From an uncultured Caryophanales bacterium (GTDB taxonomy: Bacteria; Bacillota_I; Bacilli_A; RF39; UBA660), in NCBI GenBank assembly GCA_946628045.1, contig CAMOVZ010000006.1, positions 1 through 64,000 of the forward strand: DNA of 64,000 bases. The letters are read 5' to 3'. Position 1 is the stretch's first letter, and every line of letters begins with the position of its first letter. Below the pieces are notes generated by a model. That model did not search any database. It was not told the origin of the DNA and saw only the letters and a list, made by a program, of their open reading frames with translations. The position numbers were made by a program, and so were the translations under genes. Below, in pieces: positions 25,375-34,494 of this stretch.

Positions 25375-26196
25375 ATGCCTGAAAAACCTGAAGTCATTAC
25401 AGTAACAAATAATTTAAAAGAAAGAATTATTGGGAAGAAAATAGTAGGATGTAATATATATTGGGATAATATAATTGCGTATCCAACAACTAATGAATTT
25501 AAAAAGAAAATAATTAATCAAAAGATAAATACAATAACTACGCGAGGTAAATTTATTGTAATTGGTTTAGACGATTATTCATTACTAGTTCATCTTAGAA
25601 TGGAAGGAAAGTTCTTCTTTAGAAAGAAAGATGATCCTATAAATAAACATGAACATGTAGAATTAATATTTTCTGATGATACTAGTTTTAGATATCATGA
25701 TACAAGAAAATTTGGAAAGATGTATTTAATACCTATAGAAGATACTTATAAAGTAAAGCCGTTATCTCTATTAGGACTCGAATATGATGATTCTAATTTA
25801 ACTAAAGAATACTTATATAATAAAATACATAATAAAAACCTACCAATAAAGACAGTTCTATTAGATCAGTCTATAATAACCGGTATCGGTAATATATATG
25901 ATGATGAAGTATTGTTTCTAAGTGGTATTAATCCTAATAGAAAAGCAAAAGATATTACAATAGAAGAATGCGACAAGATAATCAAAAATACTAAGAAAGT
26001 TCTTGATAAAGCTATTAAACTAGGTGGAACTACAATCAAATCTTTTACATCTAGTGAAGGAGTTCACGGATTATTCCAAAATGAATTATTAGTTCATGGA
26101 AAAAGCGGACAACCTTGCCCCAAATGTAATACAATATTAGAAAAAACAAGAATAGGTGGTAGAGGAACAAGTTATTGTAAAAAATGCCAAAAGTAA
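25375..26196 (+). CDS. mutM: Formamidopyrimidine-DNA glycosylase (Fpg/MutM)
   Basis: Removes oxidised purines such as 8-oxoguanine and nicks the site. The catalytic N-terminus is present after Met removal (P1, E2), but the family's PELPEVE reads PEKPEVI, with a lysine at position 3. The conserved beta-hairpin lysine is in TRGKFIVIG, the H2TH region includes GIGNIYDDEVLF, and the C-terminal zinc finger is CPKC...CKKC with GGRGTSYC. At 273 residues the length is normal. It lies 8 bases after polA with an AGGTGA site, the common polA-mutM pairing. A Nei-like specificity is less likely. Confidence 0.93.
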   Translation: MPEKPEVITVTNNLKERIIGKKIVGCNIYWDNIIAYPTTNEFKKKIINQKINTITTRGKFIVIGLDDYSLLVHLRMEGKFFFRKKDDPINKHEHVELIFSDDTSFRYHDTRKFGKMYLIPIEDTYKVKPLSLLGLEYDDSNLTKEYLYNKIHNKNLPIKTVLLDQSIITGIGNIYDDEVLFLSGINPNRKAKDITIEECDKIIKNTKKVLDKAIKLGGTTIKSFTSSEGVHGLFQNELLVHGKSGQPCPKCNTILEKTRIGGRGTSYCKKCQK

Positions 26197-26216
26197 GCTA
26201 AACACTTACTTTTTTT
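26192..26216 (+). terminator. Rho-independent terminator after mutM
   Basis: AGTAAG / CTTACT stem with a 7-base loop and seven T residues, overlapping the mutM stop. Confidence 0.75.
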
Positions 26217-26301
26217 GTTTTTAGGAGGTGATTAGTATTCAAAACAATAATGCAAATGCCTAATTAATACAATAAAGATAATAAAATAGGAGGAATAAAT
26301 T

Positions 26302-26630
26302 ATGAAAAATGAAATATTAATATTTGAAAATCAAGAAATTAAATTAGAAGTAAATATGAAGGATGAGACTGTTTGGTTAACACTAGATCAAATGGCAAAA
26401 TTATTTGATAGAGATAAATCTGTTATATCAAGACACATTACAAATGCAATGAGTGAAGAATTAGATGATTCAACTGTTGCAAAATTTGCAACAGTTAAAA
26501 AAGAAGGTGATAGAAATGTTGAACGTGAAATTGAATACTATAATCTAGATATGATAATAAGTGTAGGATATCGTGTTAAATCACATAATGGTATATTATT
26601 TAGAAAATGGCAACTAAAGTATTAAAATAG
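26302..26630 (+). pseudogene. Decayed RhuM (virulence-associated) gene, N-terminal fragment
   Basis: The open frame of 107 residues matches the N-terminus of RhuM-family proteins: ENQEIKLEV, TVWLTLDQMAKLFDRDKSVI, a helix-turn-helix-like IsRHITN segment and DMIISVGYRVKSHNG. Intact members are about 330 residues. Here the frame ends RKWQLKY. Dropping one base after TGG (at 26608-26610) restores the family sequence ATKVLK, which is then stopped by TAG at 26628-26630, and nothing recognisable follows. So it carries a frameshift and a C-terminal deletion. RhuM genes are mobile and often near restriction or Fic loci; this is probably an old acquisition. Confidence 0.8.
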
Positions 26631-26674
26631 CACTTAATAATTAGAAATTTCCTAATATAAAATAAAAATAGTAG

Positions 26675-26703
26675 TTTCAAAACTTCTTTTTTTATTGTAT
26701 AAT
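26675..26703 (+). promoter_or_regulatory. Promoter of pyk
   Basis: TTTCAA (26675-26680), a 17-base spacer and TATAAT (26698-26703), 23 bases before the start. Confidence 0.55.
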
Positions 26704-26726
26704 TAAGAAGAATAGGGTTGGTAAGT

Positions 26727-28130
26727 ATGAAAAAAACTAAAATAATATGTAGTATAGGTCCAGCAAGTAATAATGTAGATGTTATGATGCAAATGGCTCA
26801 AAATGGAATGAATTGTATAAGAATAAACTTATCTCATGCTACAAAAGAAAGTGCATTAACTGTTATAGATAATGTACGTGAAGTAAGAAGATTAACACAT
26901 TTACCTATAGCTGTTATGTATGATACAAAAGGGCCGGAATTTAGAACGTTAGAATTTATTAATGGTGGAGTTAGTTTAAGACGTGGAGAATTAATTAAAA
27001 TGACTAAAAAAATTGCTATTGGTAATAACTTTGAATTTAGTGTAAATCATCCTGAAGCAATAGACAAGATTCAAATTGGTTCCAAGGTATTAATAGATAA
27101 TGCCTTACTTGAATTAGAAGTTGTAAATAAAAGTGCTGATGAAGTATTATTAAAAGCATTAAATGATGGAGATATAAAAAATCATAAAACTATCAATGTA
27201 CCAGGCATAGATTTAAACTTACCATTTGTTAGTGATACAGATTATAAAGATATAGTATTTGCCTCAACTCATTCATGTGATTATTTAGCTTTATCTTTTG
27301 TTAATTCAAAAGAAGATGTATTAAAAGTAAAAGATATAATAAATTCTTCAGGTGGAGATGCTAAAATAATATCTAAAATAGAAAGTCAAAAAGGAATAGA
27401 TAATATAGATGAAATAATAGAAGCTAGTGATGGAATAATGATAGCTCGTGGAGATTTAGGTGTGGAAGTGCCACTTGAAAAACTACCTATACTTCAAAAA
27501 GAAATAATTAAAAAATGTAGAGAAAATGGCAAATTTGCTATAGTTGCTACTGAAATGTTAGCATCTATGTATACACAAAACAGACCAACAAGAGCTGAAG
27601 TAACAGATATTGCTAATGCTGTATTAGATGGAACAGACTGTGTAATGTTATCAGGTGAAACTACAATAGGAAGATTTCCAATAGAAGCAGTTAGTTATAT
27701 GAGTAAAATATGTATTGAGGCTGAATCAAATATAGATTATACAAAACACATGGTTTATAAAAGAAAAATAAAAGTAACTGATACTATAGCTAAATTAGTA
27801 GTAGATGCAGTAGAGTATGATAATATTAAATTAATAGTTACTCCAACAATGACAGGATATACTGCAAGAAAAATAAGTAATTTAAGACCAAATTGTCCAA
27901 TACTTGCATGTTGTCCTACATCACATATAGCTGAAAAAGTATCACTTAACTTTGGAGTTAAAGCAATAACAACAGCTATGTATGATGAATTAGATACAAT
28001 GTTAGAAAATATAAAAAGCCTTGCAGTAAAGGAATTTAATTTACAACCACATGATTTAATAGTAGTAACTGGTGGATTTCCTTTAGGCAAGACTCATACA
28101 ACAAACAATATAAGAATTGTAGAAATATAA
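26727..28130 (+). CDS. pyk: Pyruvate kinase
   Basis: Last step of glycolysis: phosphoenolpyruvate plus ADP gives pyruvate and ATP. Motifs: the N-terminal KIICSIGPAS, the catalytic lysine in IISKIESQKG, metal-binding MIARGDLGVEVP, and ATEMLASM...RAEVTDIANAVLDG. The C-terminal allosteric domain is present. At 467 residues it lacks the extra PEP-utiliser domain that lengthens the Bacillus enzyme to about 585. ATG 26727 is used; an in-frame start at 26718 has no better ribosome site. It is a single-gene unit with its own promoter and a bidirectional terminator. Confidence 0.96.
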   Translation: MKKTKIICSIGPASNNVDVMMQMAQNGMNCIRINLSHATKESALTVIDNVREVRRLTHLPIAVMYDTKGPEFRTLEFINGGVSLRRGELIKMTKKIAIGNNFEFSVNHPEAIDKIQIGSKVLIDNALLELEVVNKSADEVLLKALNDGDIKNHKTINVPGIDLNLPFVSDTDYKDIVFASTHSCDYLALSFVNSKEDVLKVKDIINSSGGDAKIISKIESQKGIDNIDEIIEASDGIMIARGDLGVEVPLEKLPILQKEIIKKCRENGKFAIVATEMLASMYTQNRPTRAEVTDIANAVLDGTDCVMLSGETTIGRFPIEAVSYMSKICIEAESNIDYTKHMVYKRKIKVTDTIAKLVVDAVEYDNIKLIVTPTMTGYTARKISNLRPNCPILACCPTSHIAEKVSLNFGVKAITTAMYDELDTMLENIKSLAVKEFNLQPHDLIVVTGGFPLGKTHTTNNIRIVEI

Positions 28131-28159
28131 AAACTAGTTTAATCAACTAGTTTTCTTTT
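28126..28159 (+). terminator. Bidirectional terminator between pyk and the reverse operon
   Basis: AAAACTAGTT / AACTAGTTTT (28130-28139 and 28145-28154, 5-base loop), with T-rich flanks on both strands. Confidence 0.85.
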
Positions 28160-28471
28160 TAATTTAAAATATAAATTTGATAATTTTTGAAATCTATTTT
28201 CTAATAGATAAAAGCTAATAATATATGGTAAGAACAATACAAATATAATTGCAAATGGAATATATAATAATAAATTCTCCATACATAAAGCACATATTAA
28301 AAATGCTATACAAACAACCCCTGCAAATAATATAACTAATAATTTAATTAATCTTTCATGTTGATAATAATCTAAATAATCCTTTACTTCACTTGCTAAT
28401 TTTTCATTAACCTCATTTTTTCTAACTTTCTTCTCTAAATCCTTAATATAATCTTGTAATTTAATCTTCAC
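28139..28471 (-). CDS. Hypothetical membrane protein, 110 aa
   Basis: Not recognised. A charged, helical N-terminal segment of about 40 residues (YIKDLEKKVRKNEVNEKL) is followed by two hydrophobic helices (about 43-62 and 68-90) and a basic C-terminus. The start is GTG at 28471, placed 7 bases after GGAGGG and overlapping the gmk stop by 11 bases, so translation is coupled to gmk. In most Firmicutes rpoZ follows gmk; this protein is unrelated to omega as far as can be seen. Confidence 0.7.
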   Translation of the reverse strand: MKIKLQDYIKDLEKKVRKNEVNEKLASEVKDYLDYYQHERLIKLLVILFAGVVCIAFLICALCMENLLLYIPFAIIFVLFLPYIISFYLLENRFQKLSNLYFKLKRKLVD

Positions 28472-29150
28472 TAATTTTCCCTCCTATTCCAGTATTATTG
28501 AAATTATCATCCATTAGTATTTCATGGATTTCTTCTTCTTTAGTATCAAGATATACTTCCTCAATACGATCAACTCTACATTTTTCTGCTTTTAAAATAG
28601 CTTCAACTTTATCAACAGCAGTTTTAACATCGTCATTAACAACTACATAATTATATTTAGCTACTTCATTTACTTCTTTATAAGCTTCATGGAATCTTTT
28701 TATGATTTTTTCATTAGTCTCTGTACCACGATTTTTAAGTCTTTTTACTAATTCTTTTAAAGAAGGTGGCATAATAAATATAAATATTGCTTCAGGAACT
28801 AATTTCTTGATGTTAGTAGCTCCCTCAATTTCAATTTCCAAAATTACATCAATACCTTGATCAATTTTTTCTTTTATATATTTTTTAGGAGTTCCATAAT
28901 AGTTTCCTGTATAATTAGTATACTCTAAAAAATACCCTTCTTCAATTTTTTCTTCAAAATTTTCTTTAGTTAGATAGTAATAGTTTACACCTTCTTTTTC
29001 ACCTTCACGTGCTTCTCTTGAAGTAGCAGATACTGATAACCATCTATTTTTATTATCATTTTTTAATAATTCTTTTATTATAGTTCCTTTACCAGCACCA
29101 CTAGGTGCACTAATAACTATTAATTGTCCAGTACTTTTATTCTTGATCAT
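28461..29150 (-). CDS. gmk: Guanylate kinase
   Basis: Phosphorylates GMP to GDP in nucleotide synthesis. P-loop SAPSGAGKGT is near residue 15. The GMP-binding segment follows (SATSREAREGEKEGVNYYYL), with the EYTNYTGNYYGTPK block and a lid region (RLKNRGTETNEKI). At 229 residues it is longer than the usual 205 because of an acidic C-terminal extension. The start at 29150 is chosen because GGAGG precedes it; the longer frame to 29165 puts that site inside the gene. It overlaps the end of tmcAL by 14 bases. Confidence 0.95.
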   Translation of the reverse strand: MIKNKSTGQLIVISAPSGAGKGTIIKELLKNDNKNRWLSVSATSREAREGEKEGVNYYYLTKENFEEKIEEGYFLEYTNYTGNYYGTPKKYIKEKIDQGIDVILEIEIEGATNIKKLVPEAIFIFIMPPSLKELVKRLKNRGTETNEKIIKRFHEAYKEVNEVAKYNYVVVNDDVKTAVDKVEAILKAEKCRVDRIEEVYLDTKEEEIHEILMDDNFNNTGIGGKISED

Positions 29151-30285
29151 TTTTTCCTCCAACATATATTAACTTTTGTTCTTCTTTTTTTATAGATTTA
29201 CTTTTAAGATTATAAATATTAGTAGTCTCTATTTCAAACTCTAACATAGGATCTTTATCTTTACATATTTTACTAATTATAGGAATATCTATATTTTTCT
29301 TTATAGAATTTAAATAACTTTTACCAGTATCATTAAATCCTAGTATTCTAATATAATTTATATCTTTGAAAAGACTAGCTTTCTCTTTAGTAAAATTACA
29401 AAGAATATGTAAAAGCATTCTACTTATTTTATTATAAGTATATCTTTTACTCTTAACTAATTTAATTAATTCAGAATAACTATTTGCATCATTAATTTTT
29501 TTCTTTAAAAGTTTATCAATACCTTCATCTACAGTATGATATATTGCTAAATCGTCATCAGTCATAATTTTATATTTTAATATATCAAAATAATCATCAA
29601 TAAAATGTAAATCAGTATAATAACTAATAGTATCTTTAGGTATTTGATTAGAAATATCTATATTGTTTTTTAAAGCTTCACGAATACTAGAGGCAGACGA
29701 CATTTCTTCATTTAAATTAGTATCATGATAATTATTAGTTCTTTTAATAGTTTCGTATTTAATTTTATAATTATTTTTAATAATTGCTTTTATATAACTA
29801 ATGCCTAATAAATCATTAGGTTCACTTATTTTTTTATTAGTTAAATCTTTAAGAGCTAGAGATAATGAAGTAGGGTAATTATTACCAAATTTAGAATATA
29901 TTTTAACCAGTCTATCAAATTCTGGATTCTCAATTTGTGTTTTAGCAATTAATTCTAAATCATCAACATTATTAGATTCACTGCCAAATATTACTTTCTC
30001 ACAATTTAATTTTTCAAGTATTGTAACTGCTCCATATGCAAAAAAGTCTGCACTTTGTGTAGCAAATGGATATGGAAGTTCTATAACTAAATCAACACCA
30101 TGAGTTAAAGCTATTTTAGTACGTAAGAATTTATCAATAATAGAAACATCACCACGTTCAGTGAAATTACCTGTCATTACCAAAACAATTCCATAATCAG
30201 GATATTTCTTCTTTATTTCATTAAGGTGATATAAATGTCCATTATGAAAAGGATTATATTCTGCAATAACACCAATCATTTTCAT
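29137..30285 (-). CDS. tmcAL: tRNA(Met) cytidine acetate ligase (TmcAL/YlbM)
   Basis: Makes N4-acetylcytidine at the wobble base of elongator tRNA-Met from acetate and ATP. The nucleotidyltransferase-like signature GVIAEYNPFHNGHLYHL is at the extreme N-terminus (HxGH motif). It is followed by VMTGNFTERGDVSIIDKF, PYPFATQSADFFA and SSASSIREAL, all characteristic of the YlbM family. At 382 residues the length is close to Bacillus YlbM. The start is ATG 30285, behind GAGGGA on the reverse strand. It is the first gene of a three-gene reverse operon. Confidence 0.93.
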   Translation of the reverse strand: MKMIGVIAEYNPFHNGHLYHLNEIKKKYPDYGIVLVMTGNFTERGDVSIIDKFLRTKIALTHGVDLVIELPYPFATQSADFFAYGAVTILEKLNCEKVIFGSESNNVDDLELIAKTQIENPEFDRLVKIYSKFGNNYPTSLSLALKDLTNKKISEPNDLLGISYIKAIIKNNYKIKYETIKRTNNYHDTNLNEEMSSASSIREALKNNIDISNQIPKDTISYYTDLHFIDDYFDILKYKIMTDDDLAIYHTVDEGIDKLLKKKINDANSYSELIKLVKSKRYTYNKISRMLLHILCNFTKEKASLFKDINYIRILGFNDTGKSYLNSIKKNIDIPIISKICKDKDPMLEFEIETTNIYNLKSKSIKKEEQKLIYVGGKNDQE

Positions 30286-30452
30286 AGTATCCCTCATTTC
30301 TTTTTTTGTATTTTAACATAAAATACATATTTTTACAATTGTCATAAAGATATATTATTAAGAATAATATTATGTAAAGTATAATTAAATTGCTTTTATT
30401 TTATATAATATAATGTAAATTATGATATAATTTAGTTAAATGGAGTGATAGT

Positions 30453-31529
30453 ATGAAAGTTATCATTGTTGCAGGAGGTACTGGTGGACATATCTATCCA
30501 GCTATAGCGATTATCAACAAGATAAAAGAAAAAGAACCTAAAAGTAAATTTTTATATATAGGAACAACAGATAGAATGGAAAAAGATATTATACCTAAAT
30601 TAGGTATAGAGTTTATTGGTATTGAAATGAAAGGATTATCAAGAAAAAATATCTTTTCAAATGGTGCTGTAATAAAGAAATTTTTTAAAGCTGTTAAAAA
30701 AGCAGAGGAAGAAATTAAAAAATTCTCTCCAGATATAGTAATAGGAGCTGGTGGATATATTACTGCGCCAGTTTTATATGCAGCACATAAATTAAAAGTA
30801 CCCGTTTTAATTCATGAGCAAAATTCAATTCCAGGTGTATCAAATAAATTTATTGCAAAATTTGCAGATAAAATTTGTGTATCTTTACCAAATAGTATAA
30901 ATTTATTTCCTAAAAATAAAACAGTATATACAGGTAATCCTAGAAGTGAAGAAATTATTTCTGTTAAAAAGAAAAGTAAAAAGAGCTTAGGTTTTGATGA
31001 AAATAAAAAATTAGTAGTATTTGTAATGGGTAGTCTAGGAAGTACTACTATGACAGAAAAATTAAAAGAATTAATTCCTATGTTTAAAAATAAAGCTTAT
31101 CAAGTTTTAGTTATTACTGGTAAAAATTACTATGATGACTATAAAGATGTAGAAGTAAGTGATAATGTTAAAATAGTACCATTTATGGATGATTTAATTA
31201 ATTTATTAAAAGATAGTGATTTAATAGTGTCTCGTGCAGGTGCATCTACTATAGCTGAGATAACTGCAATAGCACTGCCTGCTATACTAGTACCAAGTCC
31301 ATATGTTACTAATAATCATCAATATAAAAATGCTAAAGAATTAGAAGATAATGGAGCTTGTCATATTATAGAAGAAAAAGACTTTTCAGCTAATAAAGTT
31401 ATTAATGAAATAGATAAGATATTTGATGATAAGTCTTCTTATGATGAAATGGTTAACAATAGTAAAAAGCTAGGTATAACAGACTCTGCCACTAGAATTT
31501 ATGAAGAAGCAAGAAAGATAATAAGGTGA
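30453..31529 (+). CDS. murG: UDP-GlcNAc:lipid I GlcNAc transferase MurG
   Basis: Peripheral membrane GT-B enzyme that converts lipid I to lipid II. N-terminal GGTGGHIYPAIAI is the glycine-rich loop; HEQNSIPGVSNK and SRAGASTIAEITAIALPAIL are MurG signatures. At 358 residues it has the normal length. ATG 30453 follows TGGAGTGA. The 167 bases between this start and the divergent tmcAL start are very AT-rich, with a TATAAT at 30426-30431, and hold no other gene. It begins a cell-wall and division cluster with murB 4 bases downstream. Confidence 0.96.
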   Translation: MKVIIVAGGTGGHIYPAIAIINKIKEKEPKSKFLYIGTTDRMEKDIIPKLGIEFIGIEMKGLSRKNIFSNGAVIKKFFKAVKKAEEEIKKFSPDIVIGAGGYITAPVLYAAHKLKVPVLIHEQNSIPGVSNKFIAKFADKICVSLPNSINLFPKNKTVYTGNPRSEEIISVKKKSKKSLGFDENKKLVVFVMGSLGSTTMTEKLKELIPMFKNKAYQVLVITGKNYYDDYKDVEVSDNVKIVPFMDDLINLLKDSDLIVSRAGASTIAEITAIALPAILVPSPYVTNNHQYKNAKELEDNGACHIIEEKDFSANKVINEIDKIFDDKSSYDEMVNNSKKLGITDSATRIYEEARKIIR

Positions 31530-31533
31530 TATT

Positions 31534-32433
31534 ATGTTAAAAGAACTTGTTGAATTAAATATTGGAAAAATAGAAACAAATGTTTCCTTAAAAAAATGTA
31601 CTACATATCGTGTAGGTGGAGTTGCTAATTATATTGCTTATCCAAAAGATATTAATTCATTAATAAAATTAATTAAATATTTAAAAAATAATAGTATAAA
31701 ATATAAAATACTAGGTAATGGAAGTAATCTCTTATTTAGTGAAAAAAAATATGATGGTGTATTAATAAAATTAACAGAGTTTGATGAATTAGAGTTTATT
31801 GGTAAAACAAAATTAAGAGTAGGGGCTGGATATAATTTAATAAAATTAAGTATCTTAACTGCTAAAAAAGGACTTACTGGACTAGAATTTGCATCAGGTA
31901 TTCCAGGTACAATAGGCGGTAGTGTATTTATGAATGCAGGAGCCTATAAATCTGATATGGGTTATATTGTAGAAAGTGTTAAAGTATTAACTCCAGACTT
32001 TAAAATAATTAGTTTAGAGAATAAAGAAATGGACTTTCACTATAGAACTTCTTTCTTAAAACGCCATCCAGAATATATATGTTTAGAAGTAATTATAAAA
32101 CTTTCAAAAGGAAAGAAAGAAGCTATAGAAGAAGTTATAAAAGATAGACGTCAAAGAAGATTAACATCGCAACCACTAGAGTATCCTAGTGCCGGTAGCG
32201 TATTCCGTAATCCACCTGAAGACTTTGCTGGAAGATTAATAGAAGAATCCGGATTAAAAGGAAAGAAACATGGTGGAGCTATGATTAGTTCTAAACATGC
32301 TAACTTTATAGTTAATTATAAACATGCTACAGCAGACGATATAAAATATCTAATAGAACTAGCACATGACAAAGTAAAAGAAAAATATAATATAGATCTT
32401 AAAATAGAACAAGAATTTGTAAATTGGGAGTAA
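31534..32433 (+). CDS. murB: UDP-N-acetylenolpyruvoylglucosamine reductase MurB
   Basis: FAD-dependent reductase making UDP-MurNAc. FAD-binding features are GNGSNLLFSEKKYDG and GLEFASGIPGTIGGSVFMNA. The catalytic serine lies in PSAGSVFRNPP and the late acid in KIEQEFVNW. At 299 residues, it is a type IIb-like MurB, as in Bacillus. It is preceded by AAGGTGAT, 4 bases after murG, and its end is close to the divIB start. Confidence 0.96.
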   Translation: MLKELVELNIGKIETNVSLKKCTTYRVGGVANYIAYPKDINSLIKLIKYLKNNSIKYKILGNGSNLLFSEKKYDGVLIKLTEFDELEFIGKTKLRVGAGYNLIKLSILTAKKGLTGLEFASGIPGTIGGSVFMNAGAYKSDMGYIVESVKVLTPDFKIISLENKEMDFHYRTSFLKRHPEYICLEVIIKLSKGKKEAIEEVIKDRRQRRLTSQPLEYPSAGSVFRNPPEDFAGRLIEESGLKGKKHGGAMISSKHANFIVNYKHATADDIKYLIELAHDKVKEKYNIDLKIEQEFVNWE

Positions 32434-32435
32434 AT

Positions 32436-33128
32436 ATGCCTAAAAAGATAGTTAAAAAAAGAAAAATAAAATTATTACCATTTTTAATATTTTTATTAGT
32501 ACTTTGTGTACTATCTTTTTCTGTTTATTTATTATTTCAAATTAGAGTAAAAAATATTATAGTTACAGGTACCAATTATATAGAAGATGATACAATATTA
32601 GAATTAGCTAACGTCGTGGATTATCCTAAATTTTTATTAACTACTAATTATAGTGTTAAAAAATCTTTAGAAAAATACCCTTATATTGATAAAGCTAATC
32701 TCATAAAACGTCATCCATTTACTTTTGAAATAAAAGTAAAAGAAGCACGCCCATTATTCTATAATATGAACAATAATAGTTATATCTTTGATAATTTTGA
32801 AAAAGTAAAAGATACTGAAGTAGAATATATATTTAGAGTACCTAGATTATTAAACTATGTACCTGATAAAAAATATAAATTATTTATAGAGAATATGAAC
32901 AAAGTAAATGAAGATATATTATCAAAAATAAGTGATATAGAATATCAGCCTAATGATTATGATAAAGATAGATTCTTATTATATATGGATGATGGTAATA
33001 TGGTATATCTTACTTTAACTAAATTTAAAATGATTAATCACTATAATGAAGTATTAAGACAATTAGAAAACCATAAAGGAATACTTTATCTAGATAATGG
33101 TAATCACTTTAAAATAATGGAATGGTAA
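32436..33128 (+). CDS. divIB: Cell division protein DivIB/FtsQ
   Basis: Single-pass divisome protein that works with FtsL and DivIC. A basic cytoplasmic head is followed by one membrane helix (about residues 12-32) and a POTRA domain beginning VKNIIVTGTNYIED and ending EARPLFYN. A beta domain completes the 230 residues. ATG 32436 is chosen because GGGAG precedes it, 2 bases after the murB stop. The murG-murB-divIB order is the one found in Bacillus. Confidence 0.9.
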   Translation: MPKKIVKKRKIKLLPFLIFLLVLCVLSFSVYLLFQIRVKNIIVTGTNYIEDDTILELANVVDYPKFLLTTNYSVKKSLEKYPYIDKANLIKRHPFTFEIKVKEARPLFYNMNNNSYIFDNFEKVKDTEVEYIFRVPRLLNYVPDKKYKLFIENMNKVNEDILSKISDIEYQPNDYDKDRFLLYMDDGNMVYLTLTKFKMINHYNEVLRQLENHKGILYLDNGNHFKIMEW

Positions 33129-33156
33129 TAAAGAGTTTTTACTCTTTATTTTTTTA
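33127..33156 (+). terminator. Rho-independent terminator after divIB
   Basis: AATAAAGAGT / ACTCTTTATT (10 bp, 4-base loop) with a T-run. A TATACT at 33160-33165 directly after it may be the -10 of the next unit. Confidence 0.85.
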
Positions 33157-33180
33157 TGTTATACTAAATATGGTGATACT

Positions 33181-34494
33181 ATGAAGAAAGTTTATAAGTA
33201 TTTAATGTTTATATTTTTGTTTATAGTTTTTTTATTGTTTAATCTTATAATAAGCCCATTAAATTTAGATGAAATATGGAGCTATGGATTTAGTAATAAT
33301 ATATATTTAGGATTAATTCCATATAAAGACTTTAATATGGTAATCACACCGTTTTATTCTATATTAATGGCTTTACCTATGTATATTTTTGGTAATAATA
33401 TATTAATATTTCATATAGAAAATACTATTATTATTACTTTATTTTTAATAATAGTTTATAAATTAATAAAAGAAAAAATATTTTTAATTCTACCATTATT
33501 AATATTTCCCATGAATATAACATTTCCTAATTATAATTTTTTTATATTATTTTTATTTATATTATTAATATATTTAGAAAAAAATAAAAAGAATAATATA
33601 TTAATAGGAATAATAATAAGCTTAATATTTTTAACAAAACAATCAGTAGGAATATTCTTGCTACCAATAGCTATATTTTATTCAAAAGATAAATTAAAAA
33701 AAATTGTAGGATTCATAATACCTAATATTATATTTACTATATACTTAATTATTACTAATAGCTTTAAAGAATTTATAGATTTATGTTTCTTAGGATTATT
33801 TGATTTTGGTAAAGAAAATAGTAATTTCAATATATTCTTTATATTTACTATATTATTAGTAGTAGCATTATTATTCTTAATAAAGAAAAATAAAAAAATA
33901 GAGTATTACTATCTTTTAACATTTATTCTTATATGTGTGCCTTTATTTGATTTATATCATTTCTTTATATATTTAGTAGCATATTTAATAGTTTTAATTA
34001 TGAATGATAATATATATATATTTAAACCAAAACTAATAGGTGTAACTTTGTTTATAGGTATACTAAGTATATATATAATAAAGAGTAATTTTAATAGCTT
34101 ATATTATCCAAATAAATTAAATAAATTTGAATATAGATATATAGAAAATAAAAATATTGAAACTACTAAAGAAGTAATTAAATATATGAATAAGTATAAT
34201 AATAAAGTTATGTTTATAGGACCTGATGCTTATTATTATAAAATTATTACTAATCAAAAGATTAATTATTTAGACTTAATAAATACAGGTAATTTTGGTT
34301 ATAATGGATCAAATAAATTATTAAATAAAGTAAAAAAAATTAATAAAGAATATGTATTCTTTGTTAAAAAAAATGAATTAGGCAATGGTAAACAAACAGA
34401 TCAAAACCTAATTAAATATATACTAAAACACGGTAAAAAAATAGATGAAATATATTTATATAATATATATAGGCTAGGTGAAGAAAATGATTAA
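33181..34494 (+). CDS. Polytopic membrane protein, GT-C glycosyltransferase-like (copy 1)
   Basis: About ten hydrophobic helices in the first 320 residues, then a small extracytoplasmic domain. After the first helix an acidic pair occurs in NLDEIWSYGF, followed by GLIPYKDFN. This acidic first loop is the usual active-site position of GT-C enzymes that use lipid-linked sugars (PMT/ArnT type). A shared block FIDLCFLGLFDFGK and a C-terminal GNFGYNGSNK are repeated in the next gene, so the two arose by duplication. The donor and acceptor are unknown. ATG 33181 follows GGTGATACT. Confidence 0.68.
   Translation: MKKVYKYLMFIFLFIVFLLFNLIISPLNLDEIWSYGFSNNIYLGLIPYKDFNMVITPFYSILMALPMYIFGNNILIFHIENTIIITLFLIIVYKLIKEKIFLILPLLIFPMNITFPNYNFFILFLFILLIYLEKNKKNNILIGIIISLIFLTKQSVGIFLLPIAIFYSKDKLKKIVGFIIPNIIFTIYLIITNSFKEFIDLCFLGLFDFGKENSNFNIFFIFTILLVVALLFLIKKNKKIEYYYLLTFILICVPLFDLYHFFIYLVAYLIVLIMNDNIYIFKPKLIGVTLFIGILSIYIIKSNFNSLYYPNKLNKFEYRYIENKNIETTKEVIKYMNKYNNKVMFIGPDAYYYKIITNQKINYLDLINTGNFGYNGSNKLLNKVKKINKEYVFFVKKNELGNGKQTDQNLIKYILKHGKKIDEIYLYNIYRLGEEND

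Noticed and set aside
30298..30452. Possible small gene or RNA between tmcAL and murG
   Set aside because: Only AT-rich sequence with scattered TATAAT-like words; no ribosome site with an open frame and no stable hairpin beyond chance was found.
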